From: Rhizobium giardinii bv. giardinii H152
Lineage (GTDB): Bacteria > Pseudomonadota > Alphaproteobacteria > Rhizobiales > Rhizobiaceae
Direction: 5' to 3'
Assembly: GCF_000379605.1 (NCBI RefSeq)
Contig: NZ_KB902579.1
Coordinates: 447,748 to 511,747 of the forward strand
DNA: 64,000 nt
Shown one piece after another: positions 55,363 through 64,000 of the stretch. The position numbers were made by a program, and so were the translations under genes. The stretch's first letter is position 1; each line of letters opens with the position of its first letter. The notes under the pieces are model-generated. The model worked only from the letters and a program-made list of their open reading frames with translations, ran no database searches and was not told the origin of the DNA.

Positions 55363-57189
55363 ATGTGCGGCATTGTCGGTATCGTTGGAAATCAGCCTGT
55401 CTCCGAGCGTCTGGTCGATGCGCTGAAGCGGCTCGAATATCGCGGTTATGATTCCGCCGGGGTCGCCACGATCCACGACGGCGTTCTTGCCCGGCGCCGC
55501 GCCGAAGGCAAGCTGGTCAATCTCGAAACCAAGCTGCGCGCCGAGTCGCTGGCAGGAAAGACCGGCATTGCGCATACGCGTTGGGCGACGCATGGCGCGC
55601 CGACCGAAAACAATGCCCATCCCCATTTCACCGATGGGGTCGCCGTGGTCCACAACGGTATCATCGAGAATTTCTCCGAGTTGAAGGACGAGCTAGCCCA
55701 CGCGGGCGCGACGTTCAGCACCCAGACCGACACCGAAGTCGTGGCGCAACTGCTCGCCAAGCTGATCCGCGACGGAATGAGCCAGAAGGATGCGATGCAG
55801 GCCATGCTGCGCCGGGTTACCGGCGCCTATGCGCTTGCCGTCATCTTTCAGGATGCGCCGGGCACGATCATGGCCGCCCGCAGCGGTCCGCCGCTGGCTG
55901 TCGGTTTCGGCAAGGGGGAAATGTTCCTCGGGTCCGACGCAATTGCTCTGTCGCCCTTTACCAATGAAATCACCTATCTCATCGACGGTGATTGGGCAGT
56001 CCTGACTGCCGATGGTGTCGAGATCCTCGACCATGACGGCAAGCAGGTTGCCCGCCCGCGCCAGGTCTCGGTTGCCGCGGCCTACATGGTCGACAAGGGC
56101 AATCACCGGCATTTCATGGAAAAGGAAATCTACGAGCAGCCGGAAGTGATTTCGCACGCGCTTGGCCAATACATCGACTTCATCGAGAACAAGGTTAACC
56201 CGATGACTGCTGCGATCGATTTTGCCAAGGTCCCGAGCCTTGCCATTTCTGCCTGCGGCACCGCCTATCTCGCCGGCCTCGTCGGCAAATACTGGTTCGA
56301 GCGCTACGCTCGCCTGCCGGTCGAAATCGATGTCGCCTCGGAGTTTCGCTACCGCGAAATCCCGCTGTCGCCGCAGTCCGCCGCTCTGTTCATCTCGCAG
56401 TCGGGCGAAACGGCCGACACGCTGGCATCGTTGCGATACTGCAAGGAACATGGTCTGAAGATCGGCGCCGTCGTCAACGTCAAGGAATCGACGATTGCGC
56501 GGGAGTCCGATGCGGTCTTCCCGATCATGGCGGGTCCGGAAATCGGCGTTGCCTCGACCAAGGCCTTCACCTGTCAGCTCTCCGTGCTGGCGACACTCGC
56601 GATTGGCGCCGGTCGGGCCCGCGGAACCGTGTCGGAGGCCGAGGAAAAGGCTCTCGTCCGCAGCCTTGCCGAAATGCCGCGCATCATGGCCAAGGTCCTC
56701 AACAATATCCAGCCGACCATGGAGAGCCTGTCGCGCGAGCTGTCGAAATGCAAGGACGTGCTCTATCTTGGCCGCGGCACAAGCTATCCGCTGGCCATGG
56801 AAGGCGCGCTGAAGCTCAAGGAAATCTCCTATATCCATGCCGAAGGCTACCCCGCCGGCGAGTTGAAGCATGGCCCGATCGCCCTGATCGATGAAAACAT
56901 GCCGGTCATCGTCATTGCGCCGCATGACCGGTTCTTCGAAAAGACGGTGTCGAACATGCAGGAGGTCGCGGCGCGCGGCGGCCGCATCATCTTCATCACC
57001 GACGAGAAGGGCGCTGCGGCCTCCAAGCTCGAAACGATGAGCACGATCATTCTGCCGAATGTCGACGAGATCATCGCTCCGATGATCTTCTCGCTGCCCA
57101 TCCAGCTGCTCGCCTATCACACCGCCGTGTTCATGGGCACCGACGTCGATCAGCCGCGCAACCTCGCCAAATCGGTTACAGTGGAGTGA
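55363..57189 (+). CDS. glmS: Glucosamine-6-phosphate synthase (isomerizing), GlmS
   Basis: Makes glucosamine-6-phosphate from fructose-6-phosphate and glutamine. The 608-residue protein begins MCGIVGIVG, with the mature N-terminal Cys nucleophile, then HTRWATHG in the glutaminase domain; two SIS domains (SACGTAYLAG, SQSGETADT, LGRGTSYPLAMEGALK) follow, and the C-terminal tail is KSVTVE. Start decided by the Cys2 rule at ATG 55363 with GGAG upstream; the frame opens back to 55300. The following GNAT gene overlaps by one base (TGATG). Confidence 0.97.
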   Translation: MCGIVGIVGNQPVSERLVDALKRLEYRGYDSAGVATIHDGVLARRRAEGKLVNLETKLRAESLAGKTGIAHTRWATHGAPTENNAHPHFTDGVAVVHNGIIENFSELKDELAHAGATFSTQTDTEVVAQLLAKLIRDGMSQKDAMQAMLRRVTGAYALAVIFQDAPGTIMAARSGPPLAVGFGKGEMFLGSDAIALSPFTNEITYLIDGDWAVLTADGVEILDHDGKQVARPRQVSVAAAYMVDKGNHRHFMEKEIYEQPEVISHALGQYIDFIENKVNPMTAAIDFAKVPSLAISACGTAYLAGLVGKYWFERYARLPVEIDVASEFRYREIPLSPQSAALFISQSGETADTLASLRYCKEHGLKIGAVVNVKESTIARESDAVFPIMAGPEIGVASTKAFTCQLSVLATLAIGAGRARGTVSEAEEKALVRSLAEMPRIMAKVLNNIQPTMESLSRELSKCKDVLYLGRGTSYPLAMEGALKLKEISYIHAEGYPAGELKHGPIALIDENMPVIVIAPHDRFFEKTVSNMQEVAARGGRIIFITDEKGAAASKLETMSTIILPNVDEIIAPMIFSLPIQLLAYHTAVFMGTDVDQPRNLAKSVTVE

Positions 57190-57692
57190 TGATTCGGCCC
57201 GAAAAACCAGCTGATGTCGAAGCGATCCATTCCCTGACGCGGGAAGCCTTCAAGGATCATCCATACAGCGACGGAACGGAGCATTTCATCGTCGATCGCC
57301 TGCGCAACGCCGGCGCGCTCAGCCTGTCGCTGGTCGCCGAGGTCCAGGGCGAAGTGGTCGGCCATGTCGCCTTCTCGCCGGTAGAATTTTCGGACGGTTC
57401 GGCCGGATGGTTTGGGCTTGGCCCGGTGTCGGTTTTGCCATCACAGCAGGGCAAGGGCATCGGCGGCGCCCTGATCCGCAGAGGCTTGGAAATACTGCGG
57501 GAGCGGAGGGCGGCAGGGTGCGTGGTGGTCGGCAATCCCGAGCTTTATCGCAAGTTCGCATTTCAGAACGATCCTCAGATCACATTCGCTGATTGTGCGC
57601 CGCAATATTTTTTGGTGCAGCCCTTGTCCTCGACTCCGGCCTCCGGCATTGTGACATACAACGCGGCTTTTTACGGCGGCGTAGACGGATAA
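57189..57692 (+). CDS. GNAT-family N-acetyltransferase coupled to glmS
   Basis: The 167-residue protein has the GNAT fold with acetyl-CoA site VSVLPSQQGKGIGGALIRRG (motif A, about 80-99) and AAGCVVVGNPELYRKFAF (motif B), typical of the YhbS-like group. Its ATG overlaps the glmS stop. The substrate is unknown; co-translation with glmS suggests it may act on an amino-sugar related compound, but this is inference. Confidence 0.85.
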   Translation: MIRPEKPADVEAIHSLTREAFKDHPYSDGTEHFIVDRLRNAGALSLSLVAEVQGEVVGHVAFSPVEFSDGSAGWFGLGPVSVLPSQQGKGIGGALIRRGLEILRERRAAGCVVVGNPELYRKFAFQNDPQITFADCAPQYFLVQPLSSTPASGIVTYNAAFYGGVDG

Positions 57693-57702
57693 ACAGAGCG
57701 GT

Positions 57703-58419
57703 ATGACGGACAAACAGGCACGCGGATTTTTCGCCACGCGGTTGAGGAATTATTTCCTCACCGGTTTGATTATCTGCGCGCCGCTTGCCATCACCGCCTG
57801 GATCACATGGTCGTTCATCCTTTGGGCGGACAGCTGGGTCAAGCCTTACCTGCCGTTCGATTACAATCCGGACAATTTCCTGCCTTATCCGGTCCCTGGT
57901 TTCGGCCTGCTGACTGCCTTGCTGTTGATCACGCTTGTCGGTTTCTTCACCGCCAACCTGATCGGCCGCAGCATCGTCGGTTTCGGTGAGTCGCTGCTGG
58001 TGCGAACACCGCTTGTGCGCTCGATCTACAAGGGTTTGAAGCAGATATTCCAGACGGTGCTGCAGGACCAGTCGAACTCGTTCAAAAAAGCCGGTCTGAT
58101 CGAGTATCCGAGCCCGGGCCTCTGGTCCCTGGTTTTCATTGCGACGGATGCCAAAGGCGAAATCGCCGTCAAGTTCAGGGAGCGGGGTCTCGACATGGTC
58201 ACCGTGTTCCTGCCGCCAACGCCGGTTCCGACGGCTGGATTTCTCATTTTCGTACCGCGTGAAAAGATCGTGCCCCTCGACATGAGCCCCGAAGATGCCG
58301 CCAAGCTGTTGCTTTCCGGCGGCCTGGTGGCGCCTGACTATCTGCCGAAGGCATTGCAGGTGCCGGGGGAGATGGTGCCAGCGGCGACCAAACGCGGCAA
58401 GTTCTTCAGCCGGCTCTGA
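57703..58419 (+). CDS. DUF502 membrane protein
   Basis: The 238-residue protein has two predicted helices (LTGLIICAPLAITAWITWSF, and GFGLLTALLLITLVGFFTANL) and a C-terminal soluble part with DUF502 signature blocks (VRTPLVRSIYKGLKQIFQTV, VTVFLPPTPVPTAGFLIFVP). Function in bacteria is not known. It follows the GNAT gene by 10 nt. Its last 14 nt overlap the end of recG, which lies on the other strand. Confidence 0.88.
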   Translation: MTDKQARGFFATRLRNYFLTGLIICAPLAITAWITWSFILWADSWVKPYLPFDYNPDNFLPYPVPGFGLLTALLLITLVGFFTANLIGRSIVGFGESLLVRTPLVRSIYKGLKQIFQTVLQDQSNSFKKAGLIEYPSPGLWSLVFIATDAKGEIAVKFRERGLDMVTVFLPPTPVPTAGFLIFVPREKIVPLDMSPEDAAKLLLSGGLVAPDYLPKALQVPGEMVPAATKRGKFFSRL

Positions 58420-60508
58420 GAAAGCGGATCGCCTCGTCGCGCCGGTAGAGATACAGCAGCGTGCGCAGCGCTGCGCCGCGTTCCGATGTCAGTTCCGGAT
58501 CGCGCTCGATGACATAGGCGGCATCCTTGCGCGCGATTTCGAGCAGATCACCGTGCGCCTCGAGGCTGGCAATGCGAAAACCGGGCGTGCCGGATTGACG
58601 CGTGCCGAGCAATTCGCCTTCGCCGCGCAGTTTCAGATCTTCCTCGGCAATCAGGAAGCCGTCTTCGGTTTCCCGCAGGATCGACAGCCGCGCCCGACCG
58701 TTTTCGCTCAACGGTCCCTTGTAGAGCAGGACACAGGTGGAGGCTTCGTCCCCACGCCCGACGCGGCCTCGCAACTGGTGCAACTGCGCCAGCCCGAAGC
58801 GCTCGGCGTGCTCGATCACCATGATCGTCGCATCAGGCACGTCGACCCCGACTTCGACAACGGTGGTCGCAACCAGAAGCCGGATTTCGCCGTTCTTGAA
58901 GGCGAGCATGACTGCGTCCTTATCGGCGCCGTTCATGCGGCCATGCACGAGGCCGACCTCAGAGCCGAAATGGCTTTTGAGCGTCTGGAACCGCTCGTCC
59001 ACGGACATCAGGTCGGAGGCGTCCGATTCCTCGACCAGCGGGCAGATCCAATAGGCCTTCTTGCCACCGCTGAGAGCCGTATCCAGCCGCGAGACGATTT
59101 CTCCCGTTCGCTCGGTCGAGACGGTGACGGTCTGGATCGGCTTGCGGCCCGCCGGCTTCTCAGTGAGCTTGGAAACATCCATGTCGCCAAAGGCGGCAAG
59201 AACCAGTGTGCGCGGGATCGGCGTCGCGGTCATGACCAGCATATGCGGCGAAATCCCCTTGGCGGTGAGCCGCAGCCGCTGGTGCACCCCGAAACGATGC
59301 TGCTCGTCGACCACTGCGAGAAGCAGGTTGCTGTAGCTGACAGTGTCCTGGAACAGCGCGTGCGTGCCGATGACGATCTGCGTTTCGCCCGAGGCGATGC
59401 GCTCCAGAATGGCGTCGCGCTCGCGGCCCTTGGTGCGGCCGGTCAGGACATCGATGGTGACACCGGCCGGTACGGCCATTTTCGAGAGCGTGGCGAAATG
59501 CTGCCGAGCAAGGATTTCCGTCGGCGCCATCAGCACGGCCTGGCCACCGGCCTCGACCGCCGCCAGCATCGACATCAGCGCCACCGCCGTCTTTCCCGAG
59601 CCGACATCGCCCTGCAGCAGACGCAGCATCCGCTCCGTTCCCGCCATGTCCTTCAAGACCTCGCCTATCGCCGTCGCCTGGCTCACGGTCAGCGAAAAGG
59701 GCAGGGCGTCGCGCACCGGCTTGCTGAGTTTGCCGGTTGCATGCACCGGCGTGCCAGAGACCTTGCGCAATCGCTGGCGGACGAGCGAAAGGGATAGCTG
59801 TCCGGCCAGAAACTCGTCATAGGCAAGCCGGCGGCGAGCGGGCGCCTGCGGGTCGATATCGGTTTCGTCGCGTGGTTCGTGAAGGGCAAGGAAACAGTCG
59901 CGGGCCGAGGCAAAGCTCTGCTTCTCCAGGAGCGCGTCATCGAGCCACTCCGGAAAATCGGGGATCCGGGGCAGGGCCGCCTCGATCGACTTGCGCAGGA
60001 TACGGGCCGAAAGGCCTGCAGTCAGAGGGTAGATGGGTTCGACGAGCGGCAGGTTTTCCGCTTCCGCTGCGCGCACCATGTAATCCGGATGCACCATCGA
60101 GGGGCGACCGTTGAACCAGTCGATCTTGCCGCTGACAGTCACGGTTTCGTCGAGCGGCAGCGCCTTCTCCAGCCAGTTTCCCTTGACCCGGAAGAAGGTC
60201 AGCGCCAGTTCCCCGGTGTCGTCGTGGAGGAAGACGCGGTAGGGCTGGCTGGTTCTGGGTGCCGGTGGCTGGTGCCGGTCGACCCGGCCGGTGATCGTGA
60301 CTATGGCGCCCTGCGGCGCCCGTGCGATACCCGGCTGATGCCGCCGGTCGATCAGCGAATGCGGCGCATGGAATACGAGATCGATCACCCGGCAATCGTC
60401 AATGCTTTCGCGTCCCAGCAGCCGCGCATAAAGCTCGCCCGCTTTCGGGCCGATGCCGGGAAGCGAATTCAGGGGGGCGAACAGGGGGTCGAGAAGGGCC
60501 GGGCGCAT
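58406..60508 (-). CDS. recG: ATP-dependent DNA helicase RecG
   Basis: Reverses stalled replication forks and branch-migrates Holliday junctions. The 700-residue protein has the N-terminal wedge/OB domain (PGIGPKAGELYARL, KGNWLEKALPL), the helicase motifs GDVGSGKTAVA (I), VVDEQHRFGV (II, DEQH), MTATPIPRTL (III), TTVVEVGVDVPDA (V) and LHQLRGRVGRG (VI). Length typical. Divergent from sdhE, with 118 nt between the starts; its 3' end overlaps DUF502 by 14 nt. Confidence 0.97.
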   Translation of the reverse strand: MRPALLDPLFAPLNSLPGIGPKAGELYARLLGRESIDDCRVIDLVFHAPHSLIDRRHQPGIARAPQGAIVTITGRVDRHQPPAPRTSQPYRVFLHDDTGELALTFFRVKGNWLEKALPLDETVTVSGKIDWFNGRPSMVHPDYMVRAAEAENLPLVEPIYPLTAGLSARILRKSIEAALPRIPDFPEWLDDALLEKQSFASARDCFLALHEPRDETDIDPQAPARRRLAYDEFLAGQLSLSLVRQRLRKVSGTPVHATGKLSKPVRDALPFSLTVSQATAIGEVLKDMAGTERMLRLLQGDVGSGKTAVALMSMLAAVEAGGQAVLMAPTEILARQHFATLSKMAVPAGVTIDVLTGRTKGRERDAILERIASGETQIVIGTHALFQDTVSYSNLLLAVVDEQHRFGVHQRLRLTAKGISPHMLVMTATPIPRTLVLAAFGDMDVSKLTEKPAGRKPIQTVTVSTERTGEIVSRLDTALSGGKKAYWICPLVEESDASDLMSVDERFQTLKSHFGSEVGLVHGRMNGADKDAVMLAFKNGEIRLLVATTVVEVGVDVPDATIMVIEHAERFGLAQLHQLRGRVGRGDEASTCVLLYKGPLSENGRARLSILRETEDGFLIAEEDLKLRGEGELLGTRQSGTPGFRIASLEAHGDLLEIARKDAAYVIERDPELTSERGAALRTLLYLYRRDEAIRFLRAG

Positions 60509-60626
60509 GCGGGCCAGACTGAAACGAGGATTAGGTCTTTGGCAAGGCTGACAATCGTCTTTTCAGCGTTTATAGAGCCACTGCAACGCGCGCTTCCAAA
60601 CGACGCAGCGGCAGGAAGGACTTTCG

Positions 60627-60944
60627 ATGACGGGCATCACACGCACGAGCGCCGATCTTGATCCGCGCCGCCGACGCATTCTTTTTCGTGCCTGGCATCG
60701 CGGCATCAGGGAAATGGACCTGGTGTTCGGGCAGTTCGCCGACAATGAACTTGCGGGGCTCGCGGACGCCGACCTTGACGAACTCGAAACCATCATGGCG
60801 GAAGAGGACAACGATCTGGTCAAGTGGATCATCGGCGAAAGGCCGGTGCCGCAACACTACCGGACGCCGCTGTTTGAACGCATTGCTTCCTATCGTCCGG
60901 ATTTCGACAAGCTCCTTGCCGCCGAGAATAAAGACGATCGATGA
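60627..60944 (+). CDS. sdhE: Succinate dehydrogenase assembly factor SdhE (CptB family)
   Basis: Helps attach FAD covalently to SdhA. The 105-residue protein carries the conserved RG motif in RAWHRGIREMD and acidic helices (LETIMAEEDNDLVKWI). AGGAAGG is near the ATG. It overlaps mfd by 4 nt (ATGA). A DUF339 neighbour of recG and mfd is common in alphaproteobacteria. Confidence 0.93.
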   Translation: MTGITRTSADLDPRRRRILFRAWHRGIREMDLVFGQFADNELAGLADADLDELETIMAEEDNDLVKWIIGERPVPQHYRTPLFERIASYRPDFDKLLAAENKDDR

Positions 60945-63900
60945 TTGCCGGATTTGACCCCAGTAAAGTTGCCCGCGCAACCCGTGAACTGACCATCGGC
61001 CCGGTGCCTGCCGGCGTCGAGCCGCTTGTCCTTGCCGAACTGGCGCGGGCCAATGGCCCCGTCGCCTACATTCTGTCAGATGGTCAGCGGATTGCCGACG
61101 TCGAGCAGATGCTCGGCTTTGCCGCGCCGGACATTCCGGTTCTCACGCTGCCCGGATGGGACTGCCTGCCCTATGACCGCGTATCGCCCAGTGCCGACAC
61201 CTCGGCCCGGCGTCTGGCGACGTTGAGTGGCCTGATTGCGCATGCGAAGAAGCCGCACCCGGCCATCGTGCTCGTCACCGTCAATGCGGCACTTCAGAAG
61301 ATGGTGCCGCAGGAGGTTATCGAAAGCCTCGCCTTCTCCGCCCGGCCGGGCAACACGATCCGGATGGACGATGTCGCAGCGCGGCTTGCACGCAATGGCT
61401 TCGAGCGCGTCGCCACCGTTCGCGAAGTCGGTGAATATGCGGTGCGCGGCGGCATCCTCGATGTCTTCGTTCCCGGCAGCGACGAGCCGGTGCGCCTCGA
61501 TTTTTTCGGTGACACGCTCGAAACGATCCGTTCCTTCGATCCTGCCAGCCAGCGCACCACCGGCCAGGCCCGGTCGCTCGACCTAAACCCGATGAGCGAG
61601 GTGTCGCTGACGCCTGAGACGATAAGCCATTTCCGGACCCGGTACCTGTCGATGTTCGGCGCGGCGACCCGCGACGATGCCCTCTATCAGGCGGTTTCCG
61701 AAGGTCGGCGCTATGCCGGCATGGAACACTGGCTGCCGCTGTTCTATGACCGGCTCGATACCGTGTTCGACTACCTTGCCGGTTTCCATATCGTCACCGA
61801 TCACGTGGCTCGCGAAGCCGCCGCCGAGCGCTCCAAGCTGGTCGCGGACTACTACGAGGCCCGTCAATCCTCCGCGGCACCTGGCAAGGCTCAGATATCG
61901 CAGGGAACGCCCTACAAGCCCGTGCCGCCGGAGTTGCTCTACCTCGGTACTGAAGACTTCAACGCCGCGCTGGTCTCGCGCAACGCCGTTCGCCTCTCGC
62001 CGTTCAGCGAGCATGAGGGCGAAGCACGCCAGGTCATGACCATCGATGCGCGGCTCGGTGTCCGCTGGGCGAAGAATGCGACGGAGGGGTCGAGCGACGC
62101 TGAGCGGGTCAACGTCTTCGACCAGGCAGTGAAATACATCGCCGACCGCCGCGCCAAGGGCGCCAGGGTTCTCATTTCGGCCTGGTCGGAAGGATCGCTC
62201 GACCGCCTGCTGCAGGTACTGGCCGAGCACGGGCTTGCAAACGTCAAGCCCGTCAAGGCGCTGTCGGAATTGAAATCGCTGAAACCCGGGGAGGCGGCCT
62301 GCGCCGTTCTCAGCCTCGAGAGCGGGTTCGAGACCGGCGATCTCGTCGTCATCGGCGAGCAGGATATTCTCGGCGACCGCATGGTGCGCCGCTCGAAGCG
62401 TCGCAAGCGCGGCGCGGATTTTATTGCCGAAGTGGCCGGCCTCGACGAAGGCAGCATCGTCGTCCACGCCGAGCACGGCATCGGGCGCTTCGTCGGTCTG
62501 CGGACGATCGAGGCGGTAGGCGCGCCACATGCCTGTCTGGAACTGGTCTACGCGGACGAGGCAAAGCTCTTCCTGCCGGTGGAGAACATAGATCTTCTGT
62601 CGCGCTACGGCTCGGAAGGCAGCGACGCGGTACTCGACAAGCTCGGCGGGGTCGCCTGGCAGGCGCGCAAGGCGAAGCTGAAAAAGCGCCTGCTGGATAT
62701 GGCCGGCGGCCTCATCCGCATTGCTGCCGAGCGCCTGACGCGGCATGCGCCGGTGCTCGCCACGCCGGACGGATTGTATGACGAATTCGCGGCCCGCTTT
62801 CCCTATGACGAGACCGAAGACCAGCTGAATTCGATCGAGGCCGTGCGCGAGGATCTCGGAGCCGGCCGACCGATGGACCGGCTCGTCTGCGGCGACGTCG
62901 GTTTTGGCAAGACGGAAGTCGCGTTGCGCGCCGCGTTCGTTGCTGCGATGAATGGCGTTCAAGTGGCCGTCGTCGTGCCGACGACGCTGCTTGCCCGCCA
63001 GCACTTCAAGTCCTTCGTCGAGCGTTTCCGGGGCCTGCCCGTGCGCATCGCCCAGGCATCGCGCCTCGTCGGTTCCAAGGAACTGGCGCTGACCAAGAAG
63101 GAAGTGGCCGAGGGCAAGACGGATATCGTCGTTGGCACGCATGCGCTGTTGGGCGCCTCGATCAATTTTGCCAATCTTGGCCTTTTGATCATCGACGAAG
63201 AACAGCATTTCGGCGTCAAGCACAAGGAGCGGCTGAAGGAGCTGAAATCCGATGTGCACGTGCTGACGCTGTCGGCAACGCCGATCCCGCGCACACTACA
63301 GCTTGCCTTGACCGGCGTGCGCGAACTGTCGCTGATCACCACGCCGCCGGTCGACCGCATGGCGGTGCGCACGTTCATCTCGCCCTTCGATGCGCTGGTG
63401 ATCCGCGAAACGCTGATGCGCGAGCATTATCGCGGTGGCCAGAGCTTTTACGTCTGCCCACGTCTTGCCGATCTCTCGGAAATTCATGATTTCCTGAAGT
63501 CCGACGTACCGGAGCTGAAAGTCGCCGTTGCCCATGGCCAGATGCCGGCGACGGAGCTTGAGGACGTGATGAATGCCTTCTACGAGGGACGCTACGACGT
63601 TCTGCTCTCCACCACGATCGTCGAGTCCGGTCTCGACGTGCCGACGGCCAACACGCTGATCGTGCACCGCGCCGACATGTTCGGCCTGGCGCAGCTCTAT
63701 CAGCTACGCGGCCGCGTCGGTCGCTCCAAGGTGCGCGCCTTTGCCCTGTTCACGCTGCCGGTCAACCGGACGCTGACGGGCACGGCCGAGCGGCGGCTCA
63801 AGGTGCTGCAGTCGCTCGATACGCTGGGCGCCGGCTTCCAGCTGGCGAGCCACGACCTCGACATCCGTGGCGCCGGCAACCTGCTCGGTGACGAGCAGTC

Positions 63901-64000
63901 CGGCCATATCAAGGAAGTCGGCTTCGAACTGTACCAGCAGATGCTGGAGGAGGCCGTCGCCGAACTGAAGGGCGAAGAGGAAATCGCCGATACCGGCTGG
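60941..64000 (+). CDS. mfd: Transcription-repair coupling factor Mfd, 5' portion (1020 codons)
   Basis: Removes stalled RNA polymerase and recruits UvrA; acts on DNA in the cytosol. The window holds 1020 codons, so the last 130-170 residues (C-terminal D7 domain) lie beyond the right edge. Visible parts: UvrB-like N-terminal modules (GYAVRGGILDVF-like EYAVRGGILDVF), the RNAP-interacting CarD-like domain (EGSIVVHAEHGIGRFVGL), the translocase with Walker A GDVGFGKTE (K657) and IIDEEQHFGV, SATPIPRTLQL, and LYQLRGRVGRSK. Starts at ATG 60941, overlapping the sdhE stop as ATGA. No break in frame. Confidence 0.95.
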   Translation, partial: MIAGFDPSKVARATRELTIGPVPAGVEPLVLAELARANGPVAYILSDGQRIADVEQMLGFAAPDIPVLTLPGWDCLPYDRVSPSADTSARRLATLSGLIAHAKKPHPAIVLVTVNAALQKMVPQEVIESLAFSARPGNTIRMDDVAARLARNGFERVATVREVGEYAVRGGILDVFVPGSDEPVRLDFFGDTLETIRSFDPASQRTTGQARSLDLNPMSEVSLTPETISHFRTRYLSMFGAATRDDALYQAVSEGRRYAGMEHWLPLFYDRLDTVFDYLAGFHIVTDHVAREAAAERSKLVADYYEARQSSAAPGKAQISQGTPYKPVPPELLYLGTEDFNAALVSRNAVRLSPFSEHEGEARQVMTIDARLGVRWAKNATEGSSDAERVNVFDQAVKYIADRRAKGARVLISAWSEGSLDRLLQVLAEHGLANVKPVKALSELKSLKPGEAACAVLSLESGFETGDLVVIGEQDILGDRMVRRSKRRKRGADFIAEVAGLDEGSIVVHAEHGIGRFVGLRTIEAVGAPHACLELVYADEAKLFLPVENIDLLSRYGSEGSDAVLDKLGGVAWQARKAKLKKRLLDMAGGLIRIAAERLTRHAPVLATPDGLYDEFAARFPYDETEDQLNSIEAVREDLGAGRPMDRLVCGDVGFGKTEVALRAAFVAAMNGVQVAVVVPTTLLARQHFKSFVERFRGLPVRIAQASRLVGSKELALTKKEVAEGKTDIVVGTHALLGASINFANLGLLIIDEEQHFGVKHKERLKELKSDVHVLTLSATPIPRTLQLALTGVRELSLITTPPVDRMAVRTFISPFDALVIRETLMREHYRGGQSFYVCPRLADLSEIHDFLKSDVPELKVAVAHGQMPATELEDVMNAFYEGRYDVLLSTTIVESGLDVPTANTLIVHRADMFGLAQLYQLRGRVGRSKVRAFALFTLPVNRTLTGTAERRLKVLQSLDTLGAGFQLASHDLDIRGAGNLLGDEQSGHIKEVGFELYQQMLEEAVAELKGEEEIADTGW

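Noticed and set aside
61583-63259. 558-codon minus-strand open frame
   Set aside because: It is the antisense of mfd, whose motifs are continuous in the other strand.

Overview
The window looks like a core chromosomal segment of a Rhizobiaceae alphaproteobacterium (Rhizobium/Agrobacterium/Neorhizobium type). The evidence is GC-rich coding sequence, a phosphatidylcholine synthase of the rhizobial Pcs type, a suf operon with two cysteine desulfurases in the order known from Agrobacterium, rhizobial iron-regulator boxes in front of it, and a tandem glycine riboswitch ahead of gcvT. The genus is inferred, not proven. I find no phage, CRISPR array or defence island.

Layout. 1-9.8 kb: end of a DUF455 gene and a 1-Cys peroxiredoxin (minus), a large AsmA/YhdP-like envelope protein, tyrS (minus), anmK, a nucleoside deaminase, a small IS5-type transposase fossil, and an alpha/beta hydrolase. 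8.4-15.7 kb: the operon sufS2-B-C-D-S1-T-A. Its promoter carries a TGA-N9-TCA (IRO/RirA-type) site and a near-consensus Irr ICE box, and the operon closes with a strong terminator. 15.8-22.4 kb: a soluble triple-PAS histidine kinase, then gcvT-gcvH-gcvP (minus) under a tandem glycine riboswitch. 22.5-27.2 kb: a small exported Cys/His protein, a YcnI-PCuAC copper protein fusion, a short hypothetical, two unrelated L,D-transpeptidase lipoproteins, and a VOC protein. 27.2-27.95 kb: a gene-free stretch with repeats that ends in tRNA-Lys(TTT).

28-42.5 kb: ccdA, a ubiquinone-type FAD hydroxylase (minus), pcs, a quinone oxidoreductase, and two complete ABC importers in a row. The first is a BMP/nucleoside-type system (ATPase, two permeases, binding protein). 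The second is a YtfQRT-YjfF-like galactofuranose/sugar system followed by its probable GntR/FCD regulator, with a 19-bp palindrome at the promoter as candidate operator. 42.7-49.9 kb: a CorC-type CBS protein, a 48-residue membrane protein, and the minus-strand operon ppiD-trpD-trpC-moaC-moeA, tightly packed with stop/start overlaps. 50-64 kb: a Na/Pi-cotransporter-PhoU protein, a 582-residue multispanning protein of unknown function, glmU, glmS with a coupled GNAT gene, a DUF502 protein, recG (minus), sdhE and the first 1020 codons of mfd.

Most of the window is housekeeping: Fe-S assembly, one-carbon metabolism, Trp and molybdopterin synthesis, amino-sugar synthesis, envelope, and repair. The points that deserve a second look are the double iron-regulatory architecture and internal hairpins of the suf operon, the copper module with the YcnI-PCuAC fusion, the ytf operator and intercistronic hairpin, the repeat debris beside tRNA-Lys, and the small uncharacterised proteins. 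I did not find a convincing wholly new system.
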